Positions 36,363 to 45,379 of a stretch of DNA of 64,000 nt are shown in pieces. Positions within the stretch are counted from its first letter, which is position 1. Every line of letters starts with the position of its first letter. A model generated the notes under the pieces. It made no database searches and had not been told where the DNA came from. It saw only the letters and a list, made by a program, of their open reading frames with translations. The position numbers were made by a program, and so were the translations under genes. Source of the stretch: Flavobacteriales bacterium (lineage in GTDB: Bacteria > Bacteroidota > Bacteroidia > UBA10329); assembly GCA_020635495.1 (NCBI GenBank), contig JACJZQ010000009.1:62001-126000 (forward strand), read 5' to 3'.

Positions 36363-38261
36363 CTATAACCCTGCGCCAATTTTAATTTCGTCAACCACCG
36401 ATGGGTCGAGCAAAGTAGAAGTATCTCCCAAATTCGAAACATCTCCTTCGGCAACTTTCCGTAGGATTCTACGCATGATCTTACCCGAGCGGGTTTTTGG
36501 CAGACCACTTACAACCTGAACCTTATCCGGCTTCGCGATAGGCCCGATCATTTCCACCACAACCGCATTTATTTCCTTTAGGAAATCGTTCATGTTAGAG
36601 GGTGGATTATTGCAAATGACATAAGCATAGATGCCCTGTCCTTTGATGTCATGCGGATAGCCGACCACGGCCGTTTCCACCACATTTTGATGTTCATCGA
36701 TGGCGGCCTCAATTTCTGCTGTGCCAAAACGGTGACCAGAGACGTTGATCACGTCATCTACACGGCCTGTAATTCGGTAATAACCGTCCTTGTCTCTTCG
36801 ACAACCATCGCCTGTAAAATACTTGCCTTTGTAGGTTGAGAAATAGACCTGTTTACAGCGCTCGTGATCTCCGTAGGTTGTGCGTAGCATACTTGGCCAA
36901 GGGAACTTCATGCAGAGGTTTCCTTGCACATCGTTTCCTTCAATTTCGTTGCCATCGGCATCAACCAAGCAAGGTTGAACACCTGGCAACGGAAGCGTTG
37001 CGTAGCTTGGTTTTAGTGGCGTAATTCCAGCCAAAGGCGATATGAGAATACCACCTGTTTCCGTTTGCCACCAAGTATCTACAATAGGGCATTTGCCCTT
37101 ACCTATATGCTCATGATACCACTCCCAAGCTTCTTCGTTGATCGGTTCTCCAACGGAACCAAGAACTTTCAAGCTATCCAGTTTGTATGGTTTTACATAG
37201 TCTAATCCATGCGCTTCTAACGCTCTGATTGCCGTTGGTGCAGTGTAGAACAGATTGATTTGATGCTTGTCACACACATCCCAAAAGCGCCCTGCATCTG
37301 GGTAGGTAGGGACACCTTCGAACATTACCGTTGTCGCTCCAGCGAGCAATGGCCCATAAACGATATAGGTGTGACCCGTGATCCAGCCAATATCTGCCGT
37401 GCACCAGTACACATCACCTTCTTGGTATTGGAATACGTTTCGGAAACTGTACTCGGCATAAACCATGTAGCCACCGCATGTATGAACAACGCCTTTCGGC
37501 TTACCCGTTGATCCTGAAGTGTACAGCACGAAAAGCATGTCCTCGCTATCCATTTCCTCGGCAGGACAGTTGTCATCAACCTGAGCCAATTCCTCCGTAA
37601 GCCACACATCACGACCTTCTTTCATGTTGACCACAGAACCGATCCGTTTCTGAACGATGCATTTCTGAATAGAAGGCGTGTTTTCCAAAGCTGCATCCGC
37701 AATTCCTTTCAGATCGATGGTTTTTGCTCCGCGATAAGCGCCATCACCTGTTACGATGATGTTGCAAGTGGCATCGTTGATCCGGTCTTCTAGCGAGCGA
37801 GCAGAAAATCCAGCAAATACCACCGAATGAATGGCTCCAATTCTGGCGCACGCCAAGGTGGCAATGGCCAATTCGGGCGTCATCGGCATATACAGACAGA
37901 CCCGGTCTCCTTTCTTGGCGCCATTGCGCTTCAGCACGTTTGCAAAAGCACAAACGCGGCTGTGCAGTTCCTTGTAGGTGATCTTCTCGGCTGTCTGATT
38001 CGGGTCGTTCGGTTCAAACAGAATGGCAACCTGATCGCCTCGGGTTTCCAAATGACGATCAAGACAGTTTTCCGTGATGTTCAGTTTTCCGCCCAGAAAC
38101 CATTTTACAGAAGGGGTTTCAAACTCCCACTCCAGCGTTTTGTCCCACTTCTTTTTCCATTGAAAGGTTTCGGCTTTTTCGTTCCAAAAACCTTCAGGGT
38201 CTTCTACACTTCGTTTGTATTGTTCGCGGTATTCCGCAAGGGAATTTATCTTCTGTATCAT
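36363..38261 (-). CDS. acs: Acetyl-CoA synthetase
   Basis: A 632-residue AMP-forming acetate-CoA ligase that makes acetyl-CoA from acetate, ATP and CoA in the cytosol. ANL-superfamily motifs are present: the phosphate loop YTSGSTGKPKG, the substrate-binding VDTWWQTETGG, the hinge YFTGDGCRRDKDGYYRITGR, and the catalytic lysine in PKTRSGKIMRRILR, which lysine acetylation controls in many bacteria. Length and end points are as usual for the family. It is a single gene with no obvious operon partner, downstream in transcription of nothing on the same strand within 57 bp except the PorP gene end. Confidence 0.97.
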   Translation of the reverse strand: MIQKINSLAEYREQYKRSVEDPEGFWNEKAETFQWKKKWDKTLEWEFETPSVKWFLGGKLNITENCLDRHLETRGDQVAILFEPNDPNQTAEKITYKELHSRVCAFANVLKRNGAKKGDRVCLYMPMTPELAIATLACARIGAIHSVVFAGFSARSLEDRINDATCNIIVTGDGAYRGAKTIDLKGIADAALENTPSIQKCIVQKRIGSVVNMKEGRDVWLTEELAQVDDNCPAEEMDSEDMLFVLYTSGSTGKPKGVVHTCGGYMVYAEYSFRNVFQYQEGDVYWCTADIGWITGHTYIVYGPLLAGATTVMFEGVPTYPDAGRFWDVCDKHQINLFYTAPTAIRALEAHGLDYVKPYKLDSLKVLGSVGEPINEEAWEWYHEHIGKGKCPIVDTWWQTETGGILISPLAGITPLKPSYATLPLPGVQPCLVDADGNEIEGNDVQGNLCMKFPWPSMLRTTYGDHERCKQVYFSTYKGKYFTGDGCRRDKDGYYRITGRVDDVINVSGHRFGTAEIEAAIDEHQNVVETAVVGYPHDIKGQGIYAYVICNNPPSNMNDFLKEINAVVVEMIGPIAKPDKVQVVSGLPKTRSGKIMRRILRKVAEGDVSNLGDTSTLLDPSVVDEIKIGAGL

Positions 38262-38318
38262 ACCCGATTTTTTGCGTGGGTATCAAATATAGAAAATGCC
38301 GTAGGCCTAGAAGTAAAA

Positions 38319-39353
38319 CTAGTTTTTAGACTGTCTTCCGGTCCAGTAGAACCCTTCTGACGCGATGAATTTCAGCGAAACTTCCAATCCACCTTGATAT
38401 CCAGTGGCTTTTGACAGTTTGGAGACGTTCACGTCATAGCTTATTCCCAATCTGAACCAGAGATATTCCAGTGCTACAATGGGCGTTATGGCATCTGCCC
38501 ATCTGTACGTTGCTCCAATGCTCAGCGCACCTCCTTTCACAAAGCCTGTAACTCTTGCGGCATCGCGAAGCAGGAATCTATACAACCCACCGAAAACGGC
38601 TTCTGTTGATGGGCCTTGCAATTGGAATAAGAACATGGGAACGATGTAACTTCTACCTGAACCCACTCCCATCATGGCATCTGCATGCAGGGTCCACCGA
38701 ATGTGCAGTTGATCGTCCTCTCCTAAATTGAACTTTTGTCTTGGTCTGTTGAGGTGGAAAATTCCTGTACCCGCCCTGACCTTTAAGTCTCTGAAAGGTC
38801 CGATGCCCAAAGGCTGGTTCATGTTCCAAGCAAAACCGAATGATACATCTGGTGAAATAAAGTTGTTGAATTGATTGATCTCGCCCGAGGCCATTGTTGG
38901 GTCATAGCCATCTCCGTCATACTGGCTGCCCCAAACTGCGTTTGACATGTCGATTCCTCGATAAAGGACTCCTCCCTGAATTCCGGCAGTCAGAAAGTGC
39001 TCCCGAGTTAGGATCAAGGTGCTGGAAATACTCACCACTCCAGATGTAGTATGCATTCCGAGATCGCCAGCATCGTCTCTGTAAGCTGCCAAACCAACAG
39101 AAAGGTGGGCTTTTTTCCACTTCTTTTTTGTGATGCGGTGGTCGTAATTCAACCCGAATGTTCGGTAAGGCGCATCCACACTTGCCCATTGGTCTCGGTA
39201 ATTCAAGTTAACCCGCGCAGTACCTTCAAAGACTCCTGTCTGTCCAGGATTGATAAGTTGCGGGGTTTCTGTAAACTGCACGAAGTGAATGTCTTGTGCC
39301 ACCGCACCTGCCGACACCAGCATGATCAACATGTATGTAAATACCTGTCTCAT
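38319..39353 (-). CDS. PorP/SprF-family type IX secretion outer-membrane protein
   Basis: A 344-residue outer-membrane beta-barrel. ATG 39353 overlaps the stop of the previous gene (ATGA) and gives a signal peptide (MRQVFTYMLIMLVSAGAVAQ); the longer frame runs into that gene. The mature part begins with the family hallmark HFVQFTETPQLINPGQTG and FRDQW-like NYRDQWASVDAPYRTF. PorP/SprF proteins assist secretion and surface attachment of partner proteins carrying a type B (CHU_C) C-terminus. The directly preceding gene encodes exactly such a protein, so they form a dedicated pair. It is the last gene of the collagen-like operon. Confidence 0.92.
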   Translation of the reverse strand: MRQVFTYMLIMLVSAGAVAQDIHFVQFTETPQLINPGQTGVFEGTARVNLNYRDQWASVDAPYRTFGLNYDHRITKKKWKKAHLSVGLAAYRDDAGDLGMHTTSGVVSISSTLILTREHFLTAGIQGGVLYRGIDMSNAVWGSQYDGDGYDPTMASGEINQFNNFISPDVSFGFAWNMNQPLGIGPFRDLKVRAGTGIFHLNRPRQKFNLGEDDQLHIRWTLHADAMMGVGSGRSYIVPMFLFQLQGPSTEAVFGGLYRFLLRDAARVTGFVKGGALSIGATYRWADAITPIVALEYLWFRLGISYDVNVSKLSKATGYQGGLEVSLKFIASEGFYWTGRQSKN

Positions 39354-40570
39354 CTCAACAGGGTCACGTTTCCTTTTTCGAGCACTTCTCCGCCAGAAAG
39401 AATGTAATAGACGAAGACTGCGCTGTTCATTGGTTTTCCGTTGAATGTGCCGTCCCAACCAACTTCCATGTCATCAGAACTGAACACGAGATTTCCCCAG
39501 CGGTCATAGATCCGCATTTCGTAGTTGAACGGTTCTGTTCCTCTCGGTTTAAAGATGTCATTACGCCCATCTTCATTTGGTGAGAATACATTGGGAACAA
39601 ACAATTCCGTTGCGAAAGCAGCCAGCGCCACTTCTTTAGAGGCGAAAGTGTAAACGGGTGTTTCAAACGATTTCAACTCAGGCCCAGAACCCAGCGTTGG
39701 CCCTTCAACGGTGCCAACATTATCACGCCAAAAATCGGTTTCGAGATGCGCGAGCGTTTCAAAGAAACCGTCTTCAATATCATCATAGAACACGGTAATC
39801 TTTGCATCAGAAACACCATCCGTTCTCTCCATTTCATGGTAGAAAATGGGGTTGACGTAGAATAACTCCGGTCCTCGCTGTATCGAATTAGGAGTGGGCC
39901 CTGGAGCATACCGAACTTTGTAGGTGTTGTCTCCACCGAATGGTGCGATAGTAACGGGCCGAATTTTGAAATTGTTGACCGTACTGCCGACCGGAAAATA
40001 AAAGTCGGAAGACCCTGCGGTAACTCGAGACAAACCGCCTCCTGCATCTGCACTGATAAAACCTTGATCATGAACTGCCAGCACGCTAGCTGCAGTTGTG
40101 TTTGTATGAAAAACCGTATTGGTGGCCGCACGCAGTTCGCGGTCGGTAAGGTCCAGTGTTCCTCCAGTAGAAATATCCTGCTGCATGTACTTGATTCCTC
40201 CACCTGTAAGTGTCAGGTCATAGAAGTTCAGCTGTTGATTCCCCGTTAGAAACTGAGCATCTCCGTACAGTTCAAATAGGCTTTGCCCCGGCTGCATCAA
40301 CCCATTATTCTCCACATCATTCAAAACCCTGAAAATGCCTGAATTAGTTCCTCCAGAAAGAGTGCCGTCATTGATCACATTCCCTTCAATAACAACCTCA
40401 CCGGCATTAGAGAACTCACCGCTTTGGTTCTGTATTCCTCCTTCGGCAAAAATGACCTGACAGCCAGGGTTAATGCGAATATCCGTTCCCTTATTGACCA
40501 CAAACTCGGTCTGTGCCATTATGCTCAATGGCAACACAAAACATGCGATATGGAGAAACGACCTTCTCAA
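39350..40570 (-). CDS. Secreted protein with gliding-associated (CHU_C, type B T9SS) C-terminus
   Basis: A 406-residue protein. I place the start at TTG 40570, overlapping the collagen gene's TGA stop as TTGA; a TTG five codons earlier also fits. The signal peptide is MRRSFLHIACFVLPLSIMAQ. The middle (~25-320) is a beta-rich filament-like region (GIQNQSGEFSNAGEVVIEGN) without a named domain. The last ~85 residues are a CHU_C type B sorting domain: FVPNVFSPNEDGRNDIFKP, YDRWGNLVFSS and VGWDGTFNGK. It should be secreted by T9SS and held at the surface with the PorP protein next to it. Confidence 0.9.
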   Translation of the reverse strand: MRRSFLHIACFVLPLSIMAQTEFVVNKGTDIRINPGCQVIFAEGGIQNQSGEFSNAGEVVIEGNVINDGTLSGGTNSGIFRVLNDVENNGLMQPGQSLFELYGDAQFLTGNQQLNFYDLTLTGGGIKYMQQDISTGGTLDLTDRELRAATNTVFHTNTTAASVLAVHDQGFISADAGGGLSRVTAGSSDFYFPVGSTVNNFKIRPVTIAPFGGDNTYKVRYAPGPTPNSIQRGPELFYVNPIFYHEMERTDGVSDAKITVFYDDIEDGFFETLAHLETDFWRDNVGTVEGPTLGSGPELKSFETPVYTFASKEVALAAFATELFVPNVFSPNEDGRNDIFKPRGTEPFNYEMRIYDRWGNLVFSSDDMEVGWDGTFNGKPMNSAVFVYYILSGGEVLEKGNVTLLR

Positions 40571-42996
40571 TTTATCCTTCTCCAAAAAATAACTGCTACG
40601 TTATCTGGTCTTGTTTCACCTGCGGTTGAACCGGTTGAAGCTCCATTGACCGTAACATTCAGCGGATGCGTGTGGTCTGGAACCTGATGCTGATGGTCCG
40701 GTCCATTACTGGTTGCCCGCTCCTTTATCCAATGTCTGTGGGCATAGAAATCAGTCGCATGTTGGTGATTGCCGTCTGCGGTTATTGTATGATTATGGTT
40801 CATACAGCCGTCATTCAACCTTCCCATGAAATTTCCAACCGTTTCTCTACCGTCCCAAGAGTTGCCGCATTGAGACGGATTATCATCGGCACTGATATTG
40901 GTGGCTGCATCAGAACTCAAATTGTCATCATACGGAATCCAAATGTTTCCGCTGAATGGGTTAGCACCAGAGGTGGTTCCACCGTGGCTATGGCTTCCCG
41001 CAACCGTGCTTAATCTGGTGGTGTAATCTATAGCTGTTCCATTTGGCCCACCCCACCAGAAGGTTCCATCAGAAATTGTGTTCCCAAGTCCATCGCCATT
41101 TCCTGAAGGGAAATCATACTGACGCGAATCGTCTGTACTCCACCATCCGCCCCAATTATGGATGTGTGCTCCGGATGCCGTGGTATTCAACACACCAGAC
41201 CCAGCGGTAGAGCCCGTAACCCCATGCTGATGGTCTTGGAAAGCATCCTGCTGCACCGCTCCGGTCAAAGCCCCTGCTGTAGAAACATTGGAGCCACCAC
41301 CTCTTGCCCGAATAAAACTTCCATTGCTGATATCAATAAACACCCAGACCGTTCCCGGATAGATCGTGTTCGGGTCTGCAGCCTGAGCCCATTGTATGTA
41401 GGTTGAGCCAATGGGAGGAGTGTTAATATTCAACCAAGCGAATCCGTTGTAAACCTCCATCGTTCCCAAGTCGGTGTTCCATCTCATTGAACCTGTTGGG
41501 GCTCCTGCCGGTCTCTGGGCAGTTGTTCCCGCAGGAACGCCAATGGCATCGGTGGTAGCAACTTCCAATGAGACCGTAGCAGTGGTTGTGCCAATTCCAA
41601 TGTTATCTGTATTCGGATCATGAAACAGGTTGCTCGTAGCTACCCAATCCGTTCCGTTGTGATGCACCGTTTGGCCTAATGTTCCTGATGTAAACGTGCC
41701 GGAAGGGCCTGTTGGACCAGTCGGGCCGTTAGCACCTGTGGGGCCTGTGGGTCCTGATAAACCTGTAGTACCAGGAGCTCCTTGAGGACCTGTTGGGCCT
41801 GGGACTCCCTGTGGACCCAAAGCTCCTGTTGCACCTGGAGGGCCCGTTGGGCCAACGTTTCCAGGTACACCATGAGCACCCGTAGTTCCTTGTATTCCCT
41901 GTGCACCTGTTGCACCCTGAGGACCAGTTGGACCTATGCTTCCAGGTATGCCTTGCGCACCAGTAGCTCCTTGTATTCCCTGTGCACCTGTTGGGCCAGG
42001 AGGGCCCGTTACTCCCTGAGGACCCGGAATCCCTTGTGCTCCCGTTGGCCCAGGAATTCCCTGAGGTCCTGTTGGTCCCGTTGCACCTGGCACACCAACT
42101 CCATTTCCGGTTGGTCCTTGAATACCTTGAGGGCCAGTAGGGCCTGTTACACCTTGGGCACCAGTTGGTCCAACCGCACCTGTTGCACCCTGAGGGCCAA
42201 TCAACCCTTGAGAACCCGTTGGTCCCTGCGGACCAGTAGCCCCTGTAGGGCCTTGCAGCCCAATTCCTGTTGGACCTGTTGCACCTGTAAGACCTTGCGG
42301 ACCGGTAGGGCCAGTGGGACCTGGCAATCCTGCTCCAGTTGGGCCTTGCGGACCGATGATTCCTTGTGGACCCGTTGGGCCTGTTGGTCCGGGCGCACCT
42401 GCACCTGTAGGACCAGGAGGTCCCGTTGGACCAACGCTTCCAGCAGCACCAGAAGGTCCGGTCGGTCCTGGAATTCCTTGAGGGCCTGCTGGTCCAGTTG
42501 GACCTTGTGCACCCTGCGGGCCAGTTGCTCCATCAACTCCTATCACGCCATTTGCGCCTGCCGGACCTGTTGGGCCTGGAGGGCCCTGTGGTCCGGTCGC
42601 TCCATCAACACCTTGAGTTCCATTGACCCCTGCTGGACCCTGCGGGCCTGTTGGGCCAGTTGGTCCGGCTGCACCTGGCAATCCTGCTGGACCTGTAGGT
42701 CCTTGCGGACCTTGGGGACCCTGTGGCCCAATAGCTTCCACCCATTGGGTTCCATCGAAGTACCAGAAGGACTGCGTATCAAGATCATAGACCAGAAGCC
42801 CTGTTGCCGGATTGTTTATCGAAAGCTTTTGGGTGGTGGTCATTCTGGTTATGAGCAGCCCCATGTCGGTAGCTTGCAGCTCAAGAAGTGCAGACTGATC
42901 CGGGTTGAGCGTACCGACTCCCATATTCTGCTGCTGAGCCACCGAATTCAAGGAGGCTAGCAACATCAATATCACTATGAATCTCAATTTCCCCAT
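40567..42996 (-). CDS. Large collagen-like protein with tail-fibre-like C-terminal region
   Basis: An 809-residue protein with signal peptide (MGKLRFIVILMLLASLNSVAQ). Residues ~25-90 are a conserved head (MGVGTLNPDQSALLELQAT ... FWYFDGTQWVEAIG) shared with its two neighbours. Residues ~91-432 are about 114 Gly-X-Y triplets (GPTGPQG units), which form a collagen triple helix. The C-terminal ~370 residues resemble phage tail-fibre or tail-collar material: GSMRWNTDLGTMEVYNG, GSFIRARGGG, a His-rich part, and the very end VAVIFWRRIN. The protein probably trimerises as a stalk with a receptor-binding or chaperone-type head. No T9SS sorting domain is visible. It lies 1 bp after the second collagen gene. 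Confidence 0.85.
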   Translation of the reverse strand: MGKLRFIVILMLLASLNSVAQQQNMGVGTLNPDQSALLELQATDMGLLITRMTTTQKLSINNPATGLLVYDLDTQSFWYFDGTQWVEAIGPQGPQGPQGPTGPAGLPGAAGPTGPTGPQGPAGVNGTQGVDGATGPQGPPGPTGPAGANGVIGVDGATGPQGAQGPTGPAGPQGIPGPTGPSGAAGSVGPTGPPGPTGAGAPGPTGPTGPQGIIGPQGPTGAGLPGPTGPTGPQGLTGATGPTGIGLQGPTGATGPQGPTGSQGLIGPQGATGAVGPTGAQGVTGPTGPQGIQGPTGNGVGVPGATGPTGPQGIPGPTGAQGIPGPQGVTGPPGPTGAQGIQGATGAQGIPGSIGPTGPQGATGAQGIQGTTGAHGVPGNVGPTGPPGATGALGPQGVPGPTGPQGAPGTTGLSGPTGPTGANGPTGPTGPSGTFTSGTLGQTVHHNGTDWVATSNLFHDPNTDNIGIGTTTATVSLEVATTDAIGVPAGTTAQRPAGAPTGSMRWNTDLGTMEVYNGFAWLNINTPPIGSTYIQWAQAADPNTIYPGTVWVFIDISNGSFIRARGGGSNVSTAGALTGAVQQDAFQDHQHGVTGSTAGSGVLNTTASGAHIHNWGGWWSTDDSRQYDFPSGNGDGLGNTISDGTFWWGGPNGTAIDYTTRLSTVAGSHSHGGTTSGANPFSGNIWIPYDDNLSSDAATNISADDNPSQCGNSWDGRETVGNFMGRLNDGCMNHNHTITADGNHQHATDFYAHRHWIKERATSNGPDHQHQVPDHTHPLNVTVNGASTGSTAGETRPDNVAVIFWRRIN
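41700..42726 (-). repeat. Collagen-triplet coding repeat (Gly-X-Y)
   Basis: About 340 codons of 9-base Gly-X-Y units, mostly GPT/GPQ/GAQ. The DNA contains many near-identical short blocks and so is prone to length change by slippage or unequal recombination. It also produces long open frames on the opposite strand that are not genes. Confidence 0.9.
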
Positions 42997-42997
42997 G

Positions 42998-44146
42998 CTA
43001 AAAACCAGTACCTCCTCCGTTTGAACTTGCTGGGCGCTGATCGTCCGTCATTTCCAATTTCACGAAAAGCACATCAACACTCCAATCTTCTGAGTCAGCC
43101 CCTTCATTATCACCTTTGAACCACCACGTTCCACCACTTGCATACATCCGCGAACGGGTTGATTCTGAGCGTTCATTTGCAGTTGGGTAAAAGCCAGCTA
43201 TCCAAGCAATGTAGTCATTTGTGGAGACGCCTGTATTTCTGTTCGGATTGTCGCAGTTGTTACAGTAGAATCGTCTAAGCAAGAAGGGTTTTGAGCCATC
43301 AACCCAAACATTGCCATTTCCTAAAACCCTCATTCTTTCCAGACCGTTCGTAGATACTTTCAGGTCTTGATTATCGATTGTACCCAAATAATCAGCTGCT
43401 GGATTGGTACCGCCATTTCCATTCAACAACCAGGCTGCATGTTGCGAATTCAAGGTTGATTGAGGGTCGGTTACCGAAAGCACTCCGGTATTTACAAAAT
43501 CAATGGATGTATTAAAACTTGGTGGGCCCATTGGGCCAGTCGGTCCAGCAATTCCTTGCAATCCTTGAGGTCCAATAGTGCCAGTTGCCCCTACTGCTCC
43601 TTGAGCACCGGTTGTTCCAATAATTCCGGTGGGACCTAATACTCCTGGTGGGCCCTGTACGCCAGTTGGTCCGACCAAACCCTGGGGGCCTGTGTTTCCT
43701 GTTACGCCATTAACACCAATTGCACCCTGTGTACCAATCGGACCTGCAGGTCCCTGAGGTCCTTGAGAACCCGTAATTCCCACAACACCAACTGCGCCAA
43801 CAATATTGGATGGTTGCCCAGTTGGTCCTTGCGGTCCAGTTGGACCCACTGGACCTGTATTACCAATAGGTCCCTGCGCACCCATCGGACCAAATGGTTG
43901 CACCCATTGAACACCATCGAAATACCAGAACCCACCTGTGGTGATGTCGAAAACCAGCAAACCATTGGTTGGGTTAGGAATCATCTGGCGTTGTGCGCTG
44001 GTCATCCTTGGAATAAGAACGCCTTTATTCTGCGTGTTCAACTCAAGCTGAGCCGAAGGATCCGGGTTGAGAGTTCCTACCCCAACACGTTGCTGGGCAA
44101 ATGAATGGCTTACAACCAAGACCAATATGAGGGACAACGTTCGCAT
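42998..44146 (-). CDS. Collagen-like protein with novel conserved C-terminal domain (2)
   Basis: A 382-residue protein (signal peptide MRTLSLILVLVVSHSFAQQ). The head (~20-85: VGVGTLNPDPSAQLELNTQN ... FWYFDGVQWVQPFG) matches its neighbours, about 40 Gly-X-Y triplets follow (~86-209), and the C-terminal ~170 residues form a compact domain with four cysteines close together (RRFYCNNCDNPNRNTGVS) and the ending ASSNGGGTGF. The same domain, highly similar, ends the next gene upstream (44146). The CxxC spacing suggests a metal site or disulfide. The gene starts at the base where the upstream stop codon ends (TGATG), so translation is coupled. Confidence 0.83.
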   Translation of the reverse strand: MRTLSLILVLVVSHSFAQQRVGVGTLNPDPSAQLELNTQNKGVLIPRMTSAQRQMIPNPTNGLLVFDITTGGFWYFDGVQWVQPFGPMGAQGPIGNTGPVGPTGPQGPTGQPSNIVGAVGVVGITGSQGPQGPAGPIGTQGAIGVNGVTGNTGPQGLVGPTGVQGPPGVLGPTGIIGTTGAQGAVGATGTIGPQGLQGIAGPTGPMGPPSFNTSIDFVNTGVLSVTDPQSTLNSQHAAWLLNGNGGTNPAADYLGTIDNQDLKVSTNGLERMRVLGNGNVWVDGSKPFLLRRFYCNNCDNPNRNTGVSTNDYIAWIAGFYPTANERSESTRSRMYASGGTWWFKGDNEGADSEDWSVDVLFVKLEMTDDQRPASSNGGGTGF

Positions 44147-45303
44147 CAGAACCCAGTACCGCCTCCATTTGAACTAGCTGGTCGCTGATCGTCCACCAAC
44201 TCCACCTTGATAAAGACGACATCGACACTCCAATCTTCACCGCTTGGTCCTTCTGTATCGCCCTTAAACCACCATGTTCCACCATTGGCATACATACGGG
44301 CCCGAGTGCTTTCAGCATCATTATTCGAAGTCGGATAAAATCCACCAATAAATGCCACGTAATCGGTTGTTGAAACACCGGTATTCCTGTTGGGGCTATC
44401 ACATCCATTGCAGAAAAACCGTCTTACCAAAATGGGTTTTGACCCATCCACCCAGATATCGCCATTGGCCAGCACCCGCATCTTCTCCGTATTGTTGGTT
44501 CTTATGGCCAGGGCCTGATTATCTATGGTTCCCACAAAATTGGTGGCTGGGTTCGTTCCCGAGTTTCCGGTAGTTAACCATGAGCCAGCTGTAGTTGTAA
44601 GCGTTCCACCATCATCCGTCAGGCTGTAGGTTCCGTCAGGGTTTGATGTGAATGTAATGTTGTAACTGGATAAGCCAGAAGGGCCTGTTGGGCCTTGTAT
44701 TCCTTGAGGGCCTGTAGCACCCTGAGGACCCTGAACACCTTGAGGACCTGTTGGGCCAATTGGACCTTGCGGACCAGTGGAGCCTTGAACTCCTTGAGGG
44801 CCAGTTGGGCCTTGAATTCCTTGAATTCCTGTTGGGCCTTGCGGACCTTGCAATCCTTGTGGGCCAGTTGGGCCGATGGCTCCTGTTGGGCCAGTAATTC
44901 CTTGGGGACCCTGTGGACCTTGCGGACCCTGAGGTCCAGTTGGTCCTGGAACATTGGAATCTGCACCGGGAGGGCCTGTTGGACCCTGAATTCCTTGCGG
45001 ACCAGTTGGGCCTTGAGGACCTGTTGGACCCTGTGGGCCAAGCGCTTCCACCCATTGTGTTCCATCGTAATACCAGAACGATTCTGTATCGGTATCGAAT
45101 ATAAAAAGACCTTGAGCCGGATTGGGGATTCCGTTTTTTTGGGCAGATGTCAAACGCGGAAGCAACACACCTTTATCTGTGCTTTTCACCTCAAGAATAG
45201 CAGAGGGATCAGGGTTCAGCGTTCCGATGCCCATGTTGTCTTGAGCAACCGCAGTACTACCAAAAACAATCAGAAATAGAGTTAGGGTAAAAAAATGTTT
45301 CAT
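44146..45303 (-). CDS. Collagen-like protein with novel conserved C-terminal domain (1)
   Basis: A 385-residue protein and first gene of the operon. Signal peptide MKHFFTLTLFLIVFGSTAVA; head ~22-88 (MGIGTLNPDPSAILEVKST ... FWYYDGTQWVEALG); about 40 Gly-X-Y triplets (~88-208); then the ~165-residue C-terminal domain with RRFFCNGCDSPNRNTGVS and GGTWWFKGD, closely similar to the neighbour's. Presumably a trimeric triple-helical stalk. No T9SS or LPXTG-type sorting signal can be seen, so how it is retained is unclear; the CHU_C/PorP pair at the end of the operon could provide it. No transposon or phage genes flank the operon. Confidence 0.83.
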   Translation of the reverse strand: MKHFFTLTLFLIVFGSTAVAQDNMGIGTLNPDPSAILEVKSTDKGVLLPRLTSAQKNGIPNPAQGLFIFDTDTESFWYYDGTQWVEALGPQGPTGPQGPTGPQGIQGPTGPPGADSNVPGPTGPQGPQGPQGPQGITGPTGAIGPTGPQGLQGPQGPTGIQGIQGPTGPQGVQGSTGPQGPIGPTGPQGVQGPQGATGPQGIQGPTGPSGLSSYNITFTSNPDGTYSLTDDGGTLTTTAGSWLTTGNSGTNPATNFVGTIDNQALAIRTNNTEKMRVLANGDIWVDGSKPILVRRFFCNGCDSPNRNTGVSTTDYVAFIGGFYPTSNNDAESTRARMYANGGTWWFKGDTEGPSGEDWSVDVVFIKVELVDDQRPASSNGGGTGF

Positions 45304-45379
45304 GCTCGGGGTTGAAGCGGCATGAAGTTAATCGATCTGACGGTTCAGTCGAATACGAAAAACACGTAATTTCTTGGGC

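Noticed and set aside
41782..42960. Long plus-strand ORF (392 codons) opposite the large collagen-like gene.
   Set aside because: It is the antisense reading of Gly-X-Y codons, with Trp/Cys/Arg-rich, repetitive translation and no start context. The minus-strand frame has a signal peptide and recognisable structure.
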